From positions 30,557,026 through 30,621,025 of the forward strand of contig NC_053499.1 in the NCBI RefSeq assembly GCF_905171775.1: a DNA stretch of 64,000 nt, read 5' to 3'. Shown in pieces: positions 1-11,700 of the stretch. This DNA comes from Rana temporaria (lineage: Eukaryota; Chordata; Amphibia; Anura; Ranidae). The stretch's first letter is position 1; every line of letters starts with the position of its first letter. The notes beneath the pieces were generated by a model. That model was not told where the DNA came from, ran no database searches, and was given only the letters and a program-made list of their open reading frames with translations. The position numbers and the translations under genes are program-made.

Positions 1-524
1 AAACCCCTGGAAAGGTTATATGGATCACAATGGCATAGTTTACACCAGTAGTCAGTTCCAGGACTTTCCAGTTCCAAAAAAAACAAAACACATAGAACAT
101 GTTGAATTGTTCCTGCACTGGGCTGTACTTAAATGCAGTAAAACACAGCAAAAACACACCAGAATGCATCAAAGCACCAGACCCCAGTACAGTAAAAAAA
201 ACAAGGCTTTTGAATGCTTCCGGAAACACTTGCAAAAATGCATCCGTAATGGATCTGTAGTGCGTTTTTTGTGATGTGAACCAGCCCTTAGTTACCAAAG
301 CCATATATAAAGGTCAAACCTAAACACTTAAATGGTATTCAATCAGGTAGACCCTTGCACTACATAGTTGAAGGTAAATCTAAAAGGAAAGTGAACAAAG
401 AAAATTATATAAAAACAGCTTATGAATTCCCATATGGGATGAGATTTCCCCCTCCCTTAGCAGCTGCTGCCAGTCCCTTACACAAATACAAAGCTGTAAT
501 ATCTGCAGAGCGTAGATCACGATT
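1..524. other. eif3m intron 6 remnant, MITE-like end at 274-291
   Basis: Non-coding. I searched the minus strand for the next eif3m exon and found none. A run ending GTGAACCAGCCCTTAG near 291 looks like the right end of a PIF/hAT-type MITE; the left end is not clear. The remainder shows nothing I recognise. Confidence 0.4.
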
Positions 525-1171
525 CCATAAAGTAGGGCTGCAACTAACGATTATTTTCATAATCGATTAGTTGGCCGATTATTGTTTCGATTAATCGGAT
601 AATAACCTTAAAAAAAAAAAAATTTGCTTAAAAGGGGAACCAATGAGACATATGTTATCATATATGTATAATCTAATTAACGAAGCAAATGCACCCCAAG
701 AATTAGTCTTCATACAGGCGTGGGAGAGGGATCTGGATATAAAGTTTTCAGAGACACAGAAAAATAAGATCTTTTCATTTACACACAAAGCGTCAATAGC
801 ATCTAGGTATCAGGAGGGAGGATATAAAGTACTGACTAGGTGGTACAGAACACCAATGATATTAAATCGGATCTTCCCGAATACATCAAAAATTTGCTGG
901 AGATGCCAGAAAGAGGAGGGCACCATGATGCACATGTTTTGGAGCTGTCAAAAACTAAAAGAGTTTTGGAATATGGTCTCGGATATCATTCGGGAAATCA
1001 CCGGGGTGAATCTGGGAGACAGACCGGCAGCATATCTATTATTTGATATCCCAATGTCTCTGGAGAAATAGAAGCAATCTTTGCTAAGACATCTGTTAAC
1101 AGCCGCGAAGGCCTGTATACCAATACTATGGAAGAGTACAGCTCCTCCAACAAGGTCACAATGGTTTAGCA

Positions 1172-1330
1172 CAGGGATATGCAATTAGCGGACCTCCAGC
1201 TGTTGCAGAACTACAAGTCCCATGAGGCAAAGCAAGACTCTGACAGCCACAAGCATGACACCCAAAGGCAGAAGCATGATGGGACTTGTAGTTTTGCAAC
1301 AGCTGGAGGTCCGCTAATTGCATATCCCTG
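1172..1330. mobile_element. 159-bp palindromic hAT MITE inside the L1
   Basis: Termini CAGGGATATGCAATTAGCGG and its complement form long inverted arms that include a GGACTTGTAGTTNTGCA block. Perfect 8-bp duplications GTTTAGCA lie at 1164-1171 and 1331-1338. It splits the L1 reading frame, so it is younger than the L1 copy. Confidence 0.9.
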
Positions 1331-1439
1331 GTTTAGCAGAATAAATGAGATTCAGTTGATGGAAAATCTCACAATGGGACTTCGAGAGCGAGAGGAGGAA
1401 TACTGGAGGATTTGGACTCCATATATCGAGTACAGAGAT

Positions 1440-1663
1440 CGGAATCCATAGAGAGAGAGAGAGAGAGAGAGATCGGAATCCATAGAGAGAGAGAGAGAGA
1501 GAGAGATCGGAATCCATAGAGAGAGAGAGAGAGAGAGAGAGATCGGAATCCATAGAGAGAGAGAGAGAGAGAGAGATCGGAATCCATAGAGAGAGAGAGA
1601 GGAATCGAGAGAGAGAGAGGAATCGAGAGAGAGAGAGAGGAATCGAGAGAGAGAGAGAGAGGA

Positions 1664-1697
<34 letters not shown>
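1440..1697. repeat. Minisatellite/microsatellite GGAATCCATAG(AG)n
   Basis: About five units of GATCGGAATCCATAG followed by variable (GA) runs, then shorter GGAATC(GA)n units, then pure (GA)n and a T/G run. It begins exactly at the last codons of the L1 ORF2, so its units repeat that stop codon. Confidence 0.9.
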
Positions 1698-1698
<1 letters not shown>

Positions 1699-2552
1699 TT
1701 TTTTTTTGGGGGGGGGGAGAAGAAAGATGGAAATTATCGTGTGTAACTCCATAGAAGATGGTAACTCAAGGAAGTAATGATCTACAAAAGATAGTACTGT
1801 AACCAATGAGAGATTGGGCTGATATGTAGTAGGATGTAGAAATTGAAAATATTTAGTGTGAGATGACTAACGGATGTTACAAATGGAAAATATGACAAAA
1901 TAGCTGTATTATATTGTTTTTCTTTTGGTTGTATGTGGAAAAAGACAAGAAAAGTGAAATAAAGAATTATAAAAAAAAAAAAAAAAAAAATTGCATTTTT
2001 AAAAAATGTTGGGCCAATTTGTTGTTGGGCAGATTACAAAACACAAATTTCCGCAAAAACACATTACATGCTTTTCTGCAGCTTCTCCATTGAAGTATAT
2101 TGAACCAAAAAAAAAAAAAAAAAAATAGCACCGTTTTGCGTTGAAAACTCCTTGCCCTTTCCAAATACGCAGCAGCTGAAAAAAATCCTGGATGTGAACG
2201 TGTCCCATAAAAATGTAAATGTACTGTAGTGTGTTTCTGCAAAAAGCACCAAAAAACAGAAGTGTGACCCCAGGCCTGAGATGTTTAGTAACATAATGGG
2301 GTTAAAAAAAACAAAAATAAGTACAAAAAGAGCAAATAATTGCTACAGTAAGGAGTTCATTTTTTTTACTGTGGGACAGTGAAAGTAATATTTACAGTAG
2401 TGATTTGCTTTGTACTATGAAGGGCCAATTTTATTTTTTTTAACCCCATTATGTTTCTGGCCGATTAATCGATTATGAAAATTGTAATCGATTAATTTCA
2501 TAATCGATTAGTTGTCGATTAATCGATTAGTTGTTTCAGCCCTACCATAAAG

Positions 2553-2878
2553 CACAGGTGTCAAACACAAGGCCCGCCAGGCCATTTCATGGGGTCCTCA
2601 CACCTCTCCTGCAGGAGAGCTCCAGCCCTCCTCTGGTCCTCCTCCAGACCCTTATTTTCTGCTTTCAAGCAATGCATCCAGCTTCTTCCCAGCAGCAGCA
2701 TAAGGAAAGGGGGGTGCACCGTGATGTAGGTGAAAGTGGGGGACTCAACTTCTGATGGTGGGGTGGCTCTTGACATCTAATGTAAGGGGAGGGGATGCGC
2801 TTACAGATACAACCGGCCCTTTTGAGGATAATCGTAATGCCGATGAGGCCCGCGATGAAATGGAGTTTGACACCCCTG
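2553..2878. mobile_element. hAT-like MITE (GGTGTCAAAC termini)
   Basis: Left end CACAGGTGTCAAAC, right end GTTTGACACCCCTG, 14-bp inverted termini with two mismatches. The flanking CCATAAAG copies at 2545-2552 and 2879-2886 are perfect; the left one is shared with the neighbouring hAT element at 533-2544. Confidence 0.8.
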
Positions 2879-3034
2879 CCATAAAGCATCACTTTTGCAC
2901 TGAAATGTCCCTGATGGCAGCCATATCACACCTTTACATCCGACATCTAATCTCTGTATAGACACCATGTGAAGTAAACCCTGGGTGTCTTTTCATGGTG
3001 CAAAACAATGTGAAAGATATGTTAGATAAATTAC

Positions 3035-3118
3035 TTGTGTGCATCCACACGGGCTTGAGATGCGTTGTCATCTGTGTAGCTTCCCAACAGCTCCACCATC
3101 ACCTTAGCGGCATCATCA
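3035..3118 (-). CDS. eif3m: eif3m coding exon 6
   Basis: 84 bp. The acceptor is TTTTTAGCAG (the CAG is chosen over the nearer TAG because it preserves family length), and the donor is GTAATT. It encodes SDDAAKVMVELLGSYTDDNA then SQARVDAH plus two bases (AA). No further eif3m exon is visible between here and the left edge, so intron 6 exceeds 3 kb. Confidence 0.93.
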
Positions 3119-6100
3119 CTGCTAAAAACAAAAATGTACAGTATTTTAGAATTCATGGTAATGTAGAACGTCTGCAGTCAGACATTTATACGTAAGCACG
3201 TTTTGTACATGGCGATATACAACGATCAGTTATAACATTATTACCACCGACAGGTAAAGTGCATAACATTGATTTGTTTTTGTTACAATGGCATCCTACA
3301 GTGGGCGAAATATATAAGGCAGCAAGTGAACATGTTGTCCCTGAAGTTGAAAGCAGAAAAAATGGGCAAGTGTAAGGATCTAAGCGAATATGACAAGCCA
3401 AATTGTAATGGCTAGACGACTGGGTCAGAGCAACTCCAAATGCAGCTCTTGTGGGATGTTCCCAATCTGCAGTGGTCAGGGCCTACCACAAGTGGTCCAA
3501 GTAAGGAAAACCGATAAACCAGCATCAGGGTCATGGGCAGCGAAGGCTCATTAATGCAAAAGGGGGAACGGAGGCTGGCCCCCGTAGTGTGAGCAAATAG
3601 AAGAGCTGCTGTGGCTCAAATTGCTGAAAAAGTTTATAGGATTCTGAGCATCAGAACTGGAGCAATGGAAGGAAAGGCCTGGTCTGAAAAATTCAAGAAT
3701 TCTTTAAGGAACACGACAAGTCTGAGGTGTTGACTTGGCCTCCAAATTCTTCAGATCTCATTAAACATCTGTAGGATGTGCTGGAAATCCAAGTCTGCGC
3801 CACCTCTAACTTACAGGACCTAAAGGATCTGCTACTGATGACTCGGTGCCAGATATGACAGCACACCTTCAGGAGTTCATGCTTTGATGGGTGGTTATAA
3901 TGTTATGGCTGATTGGTGAATTGCCTGCACCTAGAACTACAGATTAAACCAAAGCTTTGTAGGCAGTTCAGTGGTAGAAGTGCAATTTTGCACACCATCA
4001 ATCTATCCCTTCCAATAAAATCTACTGATACTAGAGCTGCACGATTAATCGTTAAATATCGTGATCTCAATTCAACCGCCCTTACAATCTCTATACAGAA
4101 TTTCCTGATTCATTCATGTACTCTGTAGAGAGTTCTCTGCTTACTCAGCTGTCAAAAAATTCTTAGATCAAAAAGAATGAACTTGTGTGTAAATAAGTGA
4201 AGTTTAACCACTTAAAGACCAAGGGCCAGATTCACAGTGAGAGTACGCTGGCGTATCTACTCATACACCGGCGTACTTTCATATTTCCCGCGTCATATCT
4301 TTAGTTTGAATCCTCAAACCAAGATACGACGGCTTCTGGCTTCGATCCGACAGGCGTACGGCTTCGTACGCCTTCGGATCATAGGTGCAATACTTTGGCG
4401 CCCGCTGGGTGGAGTTCGCATCGTTTTCCGCGTCGGGTATGCAAATTAGCGATTTACGACGATCCACGAACGTACGCGTGGCCGTCGCATTTTCTAACGT
4501 CGTCTGTAGTCGGCTTTTTCCGGCGTATAGTTAAAGCTGCTATTTTGCGGCGTATAAATAGACTTCCCATGTTAAAGTATGGCCGTCGTTCCCGCGTCGA
4601 AATTTTAATTTTTTTGCGTAAGTCGTCCGTGAATAGGAATGGACGTAAGTCACGTCAAAGTTCAAAAAATTACGTTGTTGCGACGTCATTTCGCGCAAAG
4701 CACGGCGGGAAATTTCGAAACGGAGCATGCGCAGTTCAATCGGCGCGGGGACGCGCTTCATTTAAATGAATCACGCCCCCTACCCGCCGATTTGAATTCC
4801 GCCGCCAGAAATACACTACGCCGCAACTTACGGCGCAAATTTTTCCTGGATTCGACTTCGAGCCAGGTAAGATACGGCGGCGTAGTGTATCTCGCTGCGC
4901 CTGTCCTTTTCTATGTGAATCTGGCCCCAAACCTTTTTCTGACATTTGGTTCTTACAAAGTTAAATCTGTATTTTTTGCTAGAAAATTACTTGGAACCCC
5001 CAAACACAAACACACATATATATATATAGTAGTATGATTCCTAGAATCATTTTCGCATAGATACGGCCAAGATCCGACAGGTGTAAGTCACTAACACTGT
5101 CGGATCTTAAATGTAACTCGCCGCCGGCCGCTAGGTGGCGTTTACGTTCAGGTCTCATTTGTTTATGCAAATGAGCCCGATACGCCGATTCCCGAACGAA
5201 TTCGCGTTGCGTAGCCGTCGCTTACTTCGTTTGCGTAAGGTTAGCCCTGCTATATGAGGGGTAACCTTACGCCAGTCCGCCGTATGCCATGTTAAGTATG
5301 GCGTCGGGTCCGCGTCGTCTTTTCCCGTCGGGTACGTCATTTTCCCAAATCGTTCTTGAATACGACTTTACGTCAATGACGCACACGTCGGCGTCATCGA
5401 CATTTTCCGGCGAGAACTGGAGCATGCGCACTGGGCTATTTTAAGCATGGGGGCGCGCTTAATTTAAATACAAGCCGCTCCCTTTGAATTACGCGGGGAT
5501 ACGCCGGGCCTTTTACACTACGCCGCCGCAAACTACGGAGCAAGTGCTTGAGGAATACGGCACTTGCTCCAGTAAGTTGCGGCGGCGTAGTGTAAATGGC
5601 TTACGCGACGCCCGCGGCAAAACTACGAGAATCTGGCCCACAGACACCAGTGAAAACTCTTCCCTAGAGTAATGCTTTTATTACTGTCCATTGATCTGCT
5701 GCTTACTTCCCGTCACTTTTACTACACAGTATGAACACCGGCAGCAATAATAACCTGATGAACTTCCCAAGTTTTCCTTACTGTATTCAAAACTAAATAA
5801 GGGCGGCTTTTATAAACACCCTCTGCCTCTTCAATATACACCCAAAACTATTCACATATGAAGCCAGGCAAATCACCTTCGTTTGCATTCAACAAGAGCA
5901 TCATAGAGGAGCCGGAGTAAAATGTGTTTCTGCTCTGTGCTGAGGTTCCAGTCTGTGATCCATTTACGAACCTGGAAAAAAAACAAAAAAAACACAAAGT
6001 GAAACTGTCTGTAATGCAGGAAGCTGTTCCAAGTAAATAAGGAGCAGAGGGGAAAACACTCACCTGATCAAGATCTGTTGGAATGAACATTATGGCTCCA

Positions 6101-6972
6101 CAGCTGGCTGCCACTTTGATGAGGGCACAGTATACGGTGTACCTGACAGGGGTGGTCTTGTCCATGCCATGAAATAGGTTACTCAGTCTGGAAGATAAGC
6201 AGAGCACAGTACATTTGTATCTCACAATATAGAAGCAAGTCACTGGCAAGGAGGCCTATAACAGCACTGCAGAATGTCCAACAATTAAAGCAATACAGTA
6301 AAAGAGATTAGTCTAAATAAGGGCATCAGAAAAAATAAAAAAATTCAATAAAGTTTGAAAATTTCCCCAATTTTTTTTTTTTTAGAAAGGAAACATTTCA
6401 GACTGGTGAGGACCAGAACTGGAAGCACCAGCTTGACCTGACCCTTTCCCTTGAATTACAGCGGACGGAACCAGAAGCCATCTGCACCAACTGGATGTTC
6501 CACCTACCCAATCGTGATGTCTCCCTCTGCCAGAGATAGCGGAGTGCCCAGGGAACACCGAAATGAGTCCCCGCACCCTCCCCCATACACCCCAAGCAAA
6601 GGCAGAAAACACCTAGCCAGGCAGTATGCCCCTTTCACACTACCACGACTTCAAAGTCGTGCGATTTTGCATCCGCGATTCCGACGTGATTTCAGGGAAT
6701 GCCTGTGCAAATCGCATCAAAGTAGTGCAGGGACTACTTTGAAGTCATACGAATGGTAGTCATTGAAAATCATGGGGAATGACTTGTCATACGACTTTGC
6801 AGTCCCAAGTCGTACAAGTGTGAAAGGGGCCTTACCATCACTGAACTGAAAGGCTAGAAGAGGGCTCCAGAACAGCCACTGTTGAGAGAGAGAGACACAC
6901 AGAGAGAGAGACAAAGAGACAGAGACAGAGAGAGAGAGACAGAGAGAGAGACAGAGACACACAGAGAGAGAG

Positions 6973-7052
<80 letters not shown>

Positions 7053-8754
7053 AGAGACAGACAGAGAGAGAGAGAGAGAGAGACAGAGAGACAGAGACAG
7101 ACAGAGAGAGACAGACAGACAGAGAGAGAGAGACAGAGACAGACAGACAGACAGACAGAGAGAGAGAGACGACAGACAGAGAGACAGAGAGAGAGAGACA
7201 GAGAGACAGAGAAACAGAGAGACAGAGACAGAGAGACAGAGACAGAGAGACAGAGACAGAGAGACAGAGAGACTACACAAATCCCCTCTACCTGCCAAGA
7301 GAATAGAACCACCCACGGTTACCATGCAGTGCTCCCACCATGGCGGATCCATGTATCCTGCCATTTAAAGATCCAAGTTAAAGTGTTTCCTGGGAAAGTG
7401 GGTGAAGCCATGCCCCAGATGCTATCCTGAAAGACGATTGAGGAAATAAAAGTTCTGCCCAAAAGCAGGTGAGAAGGTGTATTCCATGCTTCTTTCATCC
7501 CTAATTTTACTGGGTTACTAAATGCTAACATTTCCCAAACTCTTAGCTAAACCCCATCCACCTTTCCAATAATAATGCTTTTATATTCACATCACAGGCA
7601 CAATTATACGGGGGGGGGGGGGTGAAATCGGGGGATGGTAAGTGGATGGCTCGGAAATATTCCATAGTAACATTTTCTTTATAATCTTAGTAAGAGAATT
7701 TTTAGTCTCCGTTACCAGCTGTAATGTAAGGCAACGTGTCTCTGGGTTCACAGACAGCTAACCTATATATGCAAAGGTCATAGGTTACGTGATAACCCTA
7801 CACATTCTAAACACAGTCTGGTTGGTGGTCATTCAAACCGGCCAAATACATGGGAGGTACAGCGGTCTGCTCCGTTCCAGGTGACAGACTTGTATGCATG
7901 ACTTGCTCGAGTGTCAACATTGGCAATCAGAAAATCTATTAACTGCACTGCTGTTAGTTTACCTTCCAAAATACAATACTAAAGCTAAAGACATGATAAA
8001 AACACTATGGGCCAGATTCAGAAAGCCCGCCGTAAGTTTGTGCGGGCGTAGCGTATCTGAGATACGCTACGCCGCCGTAACTTAGTGAGGCTGGATTCAC
8101 AAAGAATCTGCGCCCTAAGTTACGGCGGCGTAGCGTACATCTGCCGGCGTAAGCTCGCCGAATTCAAATTCTGAAGAGGTGGGCGTGTTTTATGCAAATA
8201 AAAAATGACCCCACGTAAATGACGTCTTTAACGAACGGCGCATGCGCCGTTCGTGAAAAAATCCCAGTGCGCATGCTCGAAATTACGCCGCAAATCGTCA
8301 ACGCTTTCGACGTGGACGTAATTTACGCAAAGCCCTATTCACGAACGACTTACGCAAAAGTCAACACTGGCCCGACGTCCATACTTAACATTGGTTGCTC
8401 CTCATATAGCAGGAGCAACGTTACGCCGGAAAAAGCCTTACGCAAACGACGTAAAAAATTCCACCGGGCGCACGTACGTTTCTGAATCGGCGTATCCAGC
8501 TCATTTGCATATTCTACACTGAAATCGACGGAAGCGCCACCTAAAATATGCAACTAAGATACGACGGCGTAAGAGACTTACGCCAATCGGATCTTAGGCA
8601 AATTTCGGCGTATCTTGCTTTCTGAATACAGAAAGAAGATACGCCAGCGCAGCTTTGAATTTACACGGTGTAGCAATAGATACGCCAGCGTAAATTCCTT
8701 TCTGAATCTAGCCCAATATGTGAAAATTAAAAAAGGACTGGCATATCCCAAAAT

Positions 8755-8787
<33 letters not shown>

Positions 8788-11700
8788 TACATACATATAT
8801 ACTTATATATATATATATATATAAATAAAATAATAACCAAGACCACTATACTATATACGGAGGACACTATGGGGTGGATTTACTAACGGCAAAATAGACT
8901 GTGCACTGCAAGTGCAATGAAGCTCTGCAGATTTCCATATTTTTCTTGCACCAGACTGGATATTCTTTACAAAGTGAAGTTTCTTCATATGCAGTCAAAG
9001 CTCTGGGGAAAATTAGTTCAACTACACTTCCAAAGTGCACAGTCTATTTGCCTTTAGTAAATCAGCCCCAATATGTCAGTAGGAAACAGATATAGCCACT
9101 TCTTCACCCAGCCATAAAGCATACCATCATAAATTGTTCCGGCTGTTCTAAAATTCAAAGTGAGTCAATTTGTTATGGATTACTACATATTATGTTTTTT
9201 TACAATCATTTATGAGAGGCTTTAAATAAAGTGGAATGATGATCATTTTACAAAAAGATAAAAAAAAAAAAAAGTGCCTATTGACAGACAAGTGAATATT
9301 TCTAAAACAATCCTAAAGAACACTTTCCTCGGCCCATTTACATTATTATACACTCACCTGCCCCTTTATTAGATACACCTTGCTAGTACCGGGTTGGACC
9401 CCCTTCAGAACTGCCTTAAAGCGAGAGTTCACCCATAAAATGCTTGTTTTGTCTAGGGGAATCGGCTAGTTGTTTTAAAATATGAGCTGTACTTACCTTG
9501 TTCGAGATGCATCTTCTCCGTCGCTTCCGGGTATGGGTGTTCCTTCTTGATTGACAGTCTTCCGACGGTCGCATCCATCGCGTCACTCGTAGCCGAAAGA
9601 AGCCGAACGTCGGTGCGGCTCTATACTGCGCTTGCGCACCGACGTTCGGCTTCTTTCGGAAAATCGTGGCGCGATGGATGCGACCGTCGGAAGCCTCTCG
9701 GAAGACTGTCAATCAAAATAGGAACGCCCAGTCCCGCAGCTCATACCCGGAAGCGGCGGAGAAGATGCATCTCGTAAACGGGTAAGTACAGCTCATATTT
9801 TAAAACAAATAGCCGATTCCCCTAGACAAAATGAGCATGAATCTAAGGGGAAAAAGTGTTATGTACGGGTGAACCCCCGCTTTAATTCTTGGCGGCATAG
9901 ATTCAACAAAGTGTTGGAAACCTTCCTCAGATTTTGGTCCATAGTGACATGATGGCATCACGCAGTTGCTGCAGATTTGTCAGCTGCCCCTCAATGATGT
10001 GAATCTCCCATTCCACCACATCCCAAAGGTGCTCTTATGCCTTGTTTCCACTGAACGGAACGGTTCGGGTCAGTATGTTTGGAACGGTTTAGAATGGACC
10101 GGTCTATTCTCGTGAGTGTTTCCACTGCAAATTGGTACGTCGGGACCATACAGGATTTAGAAAAAATGCCTAGCGCGTCCACCAATCAGTGAGATGTATT
10201 TGTAGGTCCGCCCTAATGGAACCGTTCCATTTCTATGGCCCCCACATCTGAAGCAGGACCCAGAATGGTCCGGTACGGTTCGCTTTTATGGCACACTTTC
10301 ATAATGGAAACACCCAAAATAGCGTATCGTACCGTACCGATCCGCTCAGTGGAAACGAGGCATTATTGGATTGAGATCTGGTGACAGCTGAGGCCATTGG
10401 AGTACAGTGACCTCATTGTCCAGTGGTGAGATGATTTGATCTTTGTGACATGGTGCATTATCCTGCTGGAAGGATCCATCAGAAGATGGGGACACTGTAG
10501 TCATAAAGGGATGGACACGGTCAGCGACAATACTCAGGTAGGCCGTGGCATTTAGAACAATGCTTAATTGGTACTAAAAGGGGCCCAAAGTGTGCCAAGA
10601 AAATATCCCCCACACCATTACACCACCAGCCTGACCTGTTGATACAAGGCAGGGTGGATCCATACTTTCATGTTGTTTCCGCCAAATTCTGACCCTACCA
10701 TCTGAATGTCACAGCTGAAATCGAGACTCAGACCAGGCAACGTTTTTCCAATCTTCTATTGTCCAATTTTGTTGAGTCTATTGTGAAATGTAGCCTCGAT
10801 TTTCTGTTCTTAGCCAACTAGAGTGGCACCTGGTGTGGTCTTCTGCTGCCCATCTGCTTCAAGGTTCGCAGTGTTGTGCATTCAGAGATGGTATTCTGCA
10901 TACCTTTTTTGTAACGAGTGGTTATTTGAGTTACTTTCTATCATCTCAAACCAGTCTGCCCATTCTCCTCTGACATCAACGAGGCATTTTCATCCACACA
11001 ACTGCCACTCACTGGATATTTTCTCATTTTCGGACCAAACTCTAGAGATGTTTGTGTGTAAAAACCCAGTAGATCAGCAGTTTTTGAAATACTCAGACCA
11101 GTCCGTCTGGCACCAACTACTATTCCACGCTCAAGGTCACTTAAATCCCGTTTCTTCCCCACTCTGATGCTCGGTTTGAACCTCAGCAAGTCATCTTCAC
11201 TACATCTAGATTCCTAAATGCACTGAGCTGTTGCCATGTGATTGGCTGATAAGCAATTTGTGTTACCAAGCAATGGAACAGGTGTACCTAATAAAGTGGT
11301 CGGCAAGTATCTCAATGACGTGCAGTAATCTTAGAAGTCAATACTTCCGGAGGAAGACCAGCTACACAATGAAGCATGGGTGGCTCCGGGCCCTACAGAG
11401 AGCCTTCCTGTAAACATTCATCCAATGAAACACAAAGAAAGTGCAAAGTGGAGCGTTATATTATAGGTATGTTCACACACTAAAAAAGTTCTGTTTTAAA
11501 GGGGCGGGCAAGGTAGAACATTCCTTGGGTGATTATTATTACAGGTACTTATAGGGAAGTCATGACAATACTTACAGCTGCAGTCTTAGAGGAGGACGTT
11601 CCCCTTCCCTGTATTTTACCAGCTTCTCACACAGGCTTTCGATTAAAGCTTCCTGCTTGTCTGGCTCCAGGATAAGCAACAGGGACACCACACTATTCAT

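Larger units (their letters stand above)
622..1991 (+). mobile_element. 5'-truncated L1 retrotransposon, ORF2 C-terminus and poly-A tail
   Basis: From 643 the frame reads as the C-terminal end of an L1-type ORF2, including CWRCQKEEGTMMHMFWSC (C-x2-C-x8-H-x4-C knuckle) followed by FW. A TAG at 1069-1071 interrupts it. The frame resumes after a 159-bp MITE as INEIQLMENLTMGLREREEE, then WRIWTPYIEYRDRNP and stop. A short 3' region ends in AATAAAG and a poly-A run (1970-1990). It is dead: 5' truncated, one nonsense codon and one insertion. The A-rich/TTGC sequence at both ends may be the target duplication. Confidence 0.85.
533..2544. mobile_element. hAT-type element with nested L1, 8-bp TSD
   Basis: Inverted termini TAGGGCTGCAACTAACGATT at the left and ...GTTTCAGCCCTA at the right, both inside AATCGATTA-rich arms. 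Perfect 8-bp duplications CCATAAAG lie at 525-532 and 2545-2552. The 8-bp duplication is a hAT hallmark. No transposase is seen, so it is non-autonomous. The interior carries an L1 insertion (about 622-1991). Confidence 0.85.
9349..11310 (-). pseudogene. Tc1-like transposon, near full length, with two MITE insertions
   Basis: Termini ACTCACCTGCCCCTTTATTA and TAATAAAGTGGTCGGCAAGT are imperfect inverted repeats. On the minus strand the transposase N-terminus reads FKPSIRVGKKRDLSD followed by ERGIVVGARRTGLSISKT (paired-like DNA-binding region). Further regions around 9890-10030 and 10366-10900 correspond to the rest of the transposase, but the frame is broken by indels. Two MITEs interrupt it: 9420-9881 (TTAA type) and 10038-10362 (TTA type). 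It lies in intron 3 of eif3m in the same orientation as the gene. Dead copy. Confidence 0.88.

Noticed and set aside
1..3034. Exon 7 of eif3m (expected to begin CIVRAL and include the PCI start)
   Set aside because: Looked for on the minus strand outside the mobile elements; no matching codons. It probably lies beyond the left edge.
6717..7364. Long Ser/Leu-rich or Arg/Glu-rich reading frames
   Set aside because: They are translations of the AG/AC microsatellite in eif3m intron 3; no start context, no complexity.
9110..9125. A further CCATAAAGC word near 9112
   Set aside because: Matches the hAT target duplication at 525/2545/2879 by chance; no element end adjoins it.
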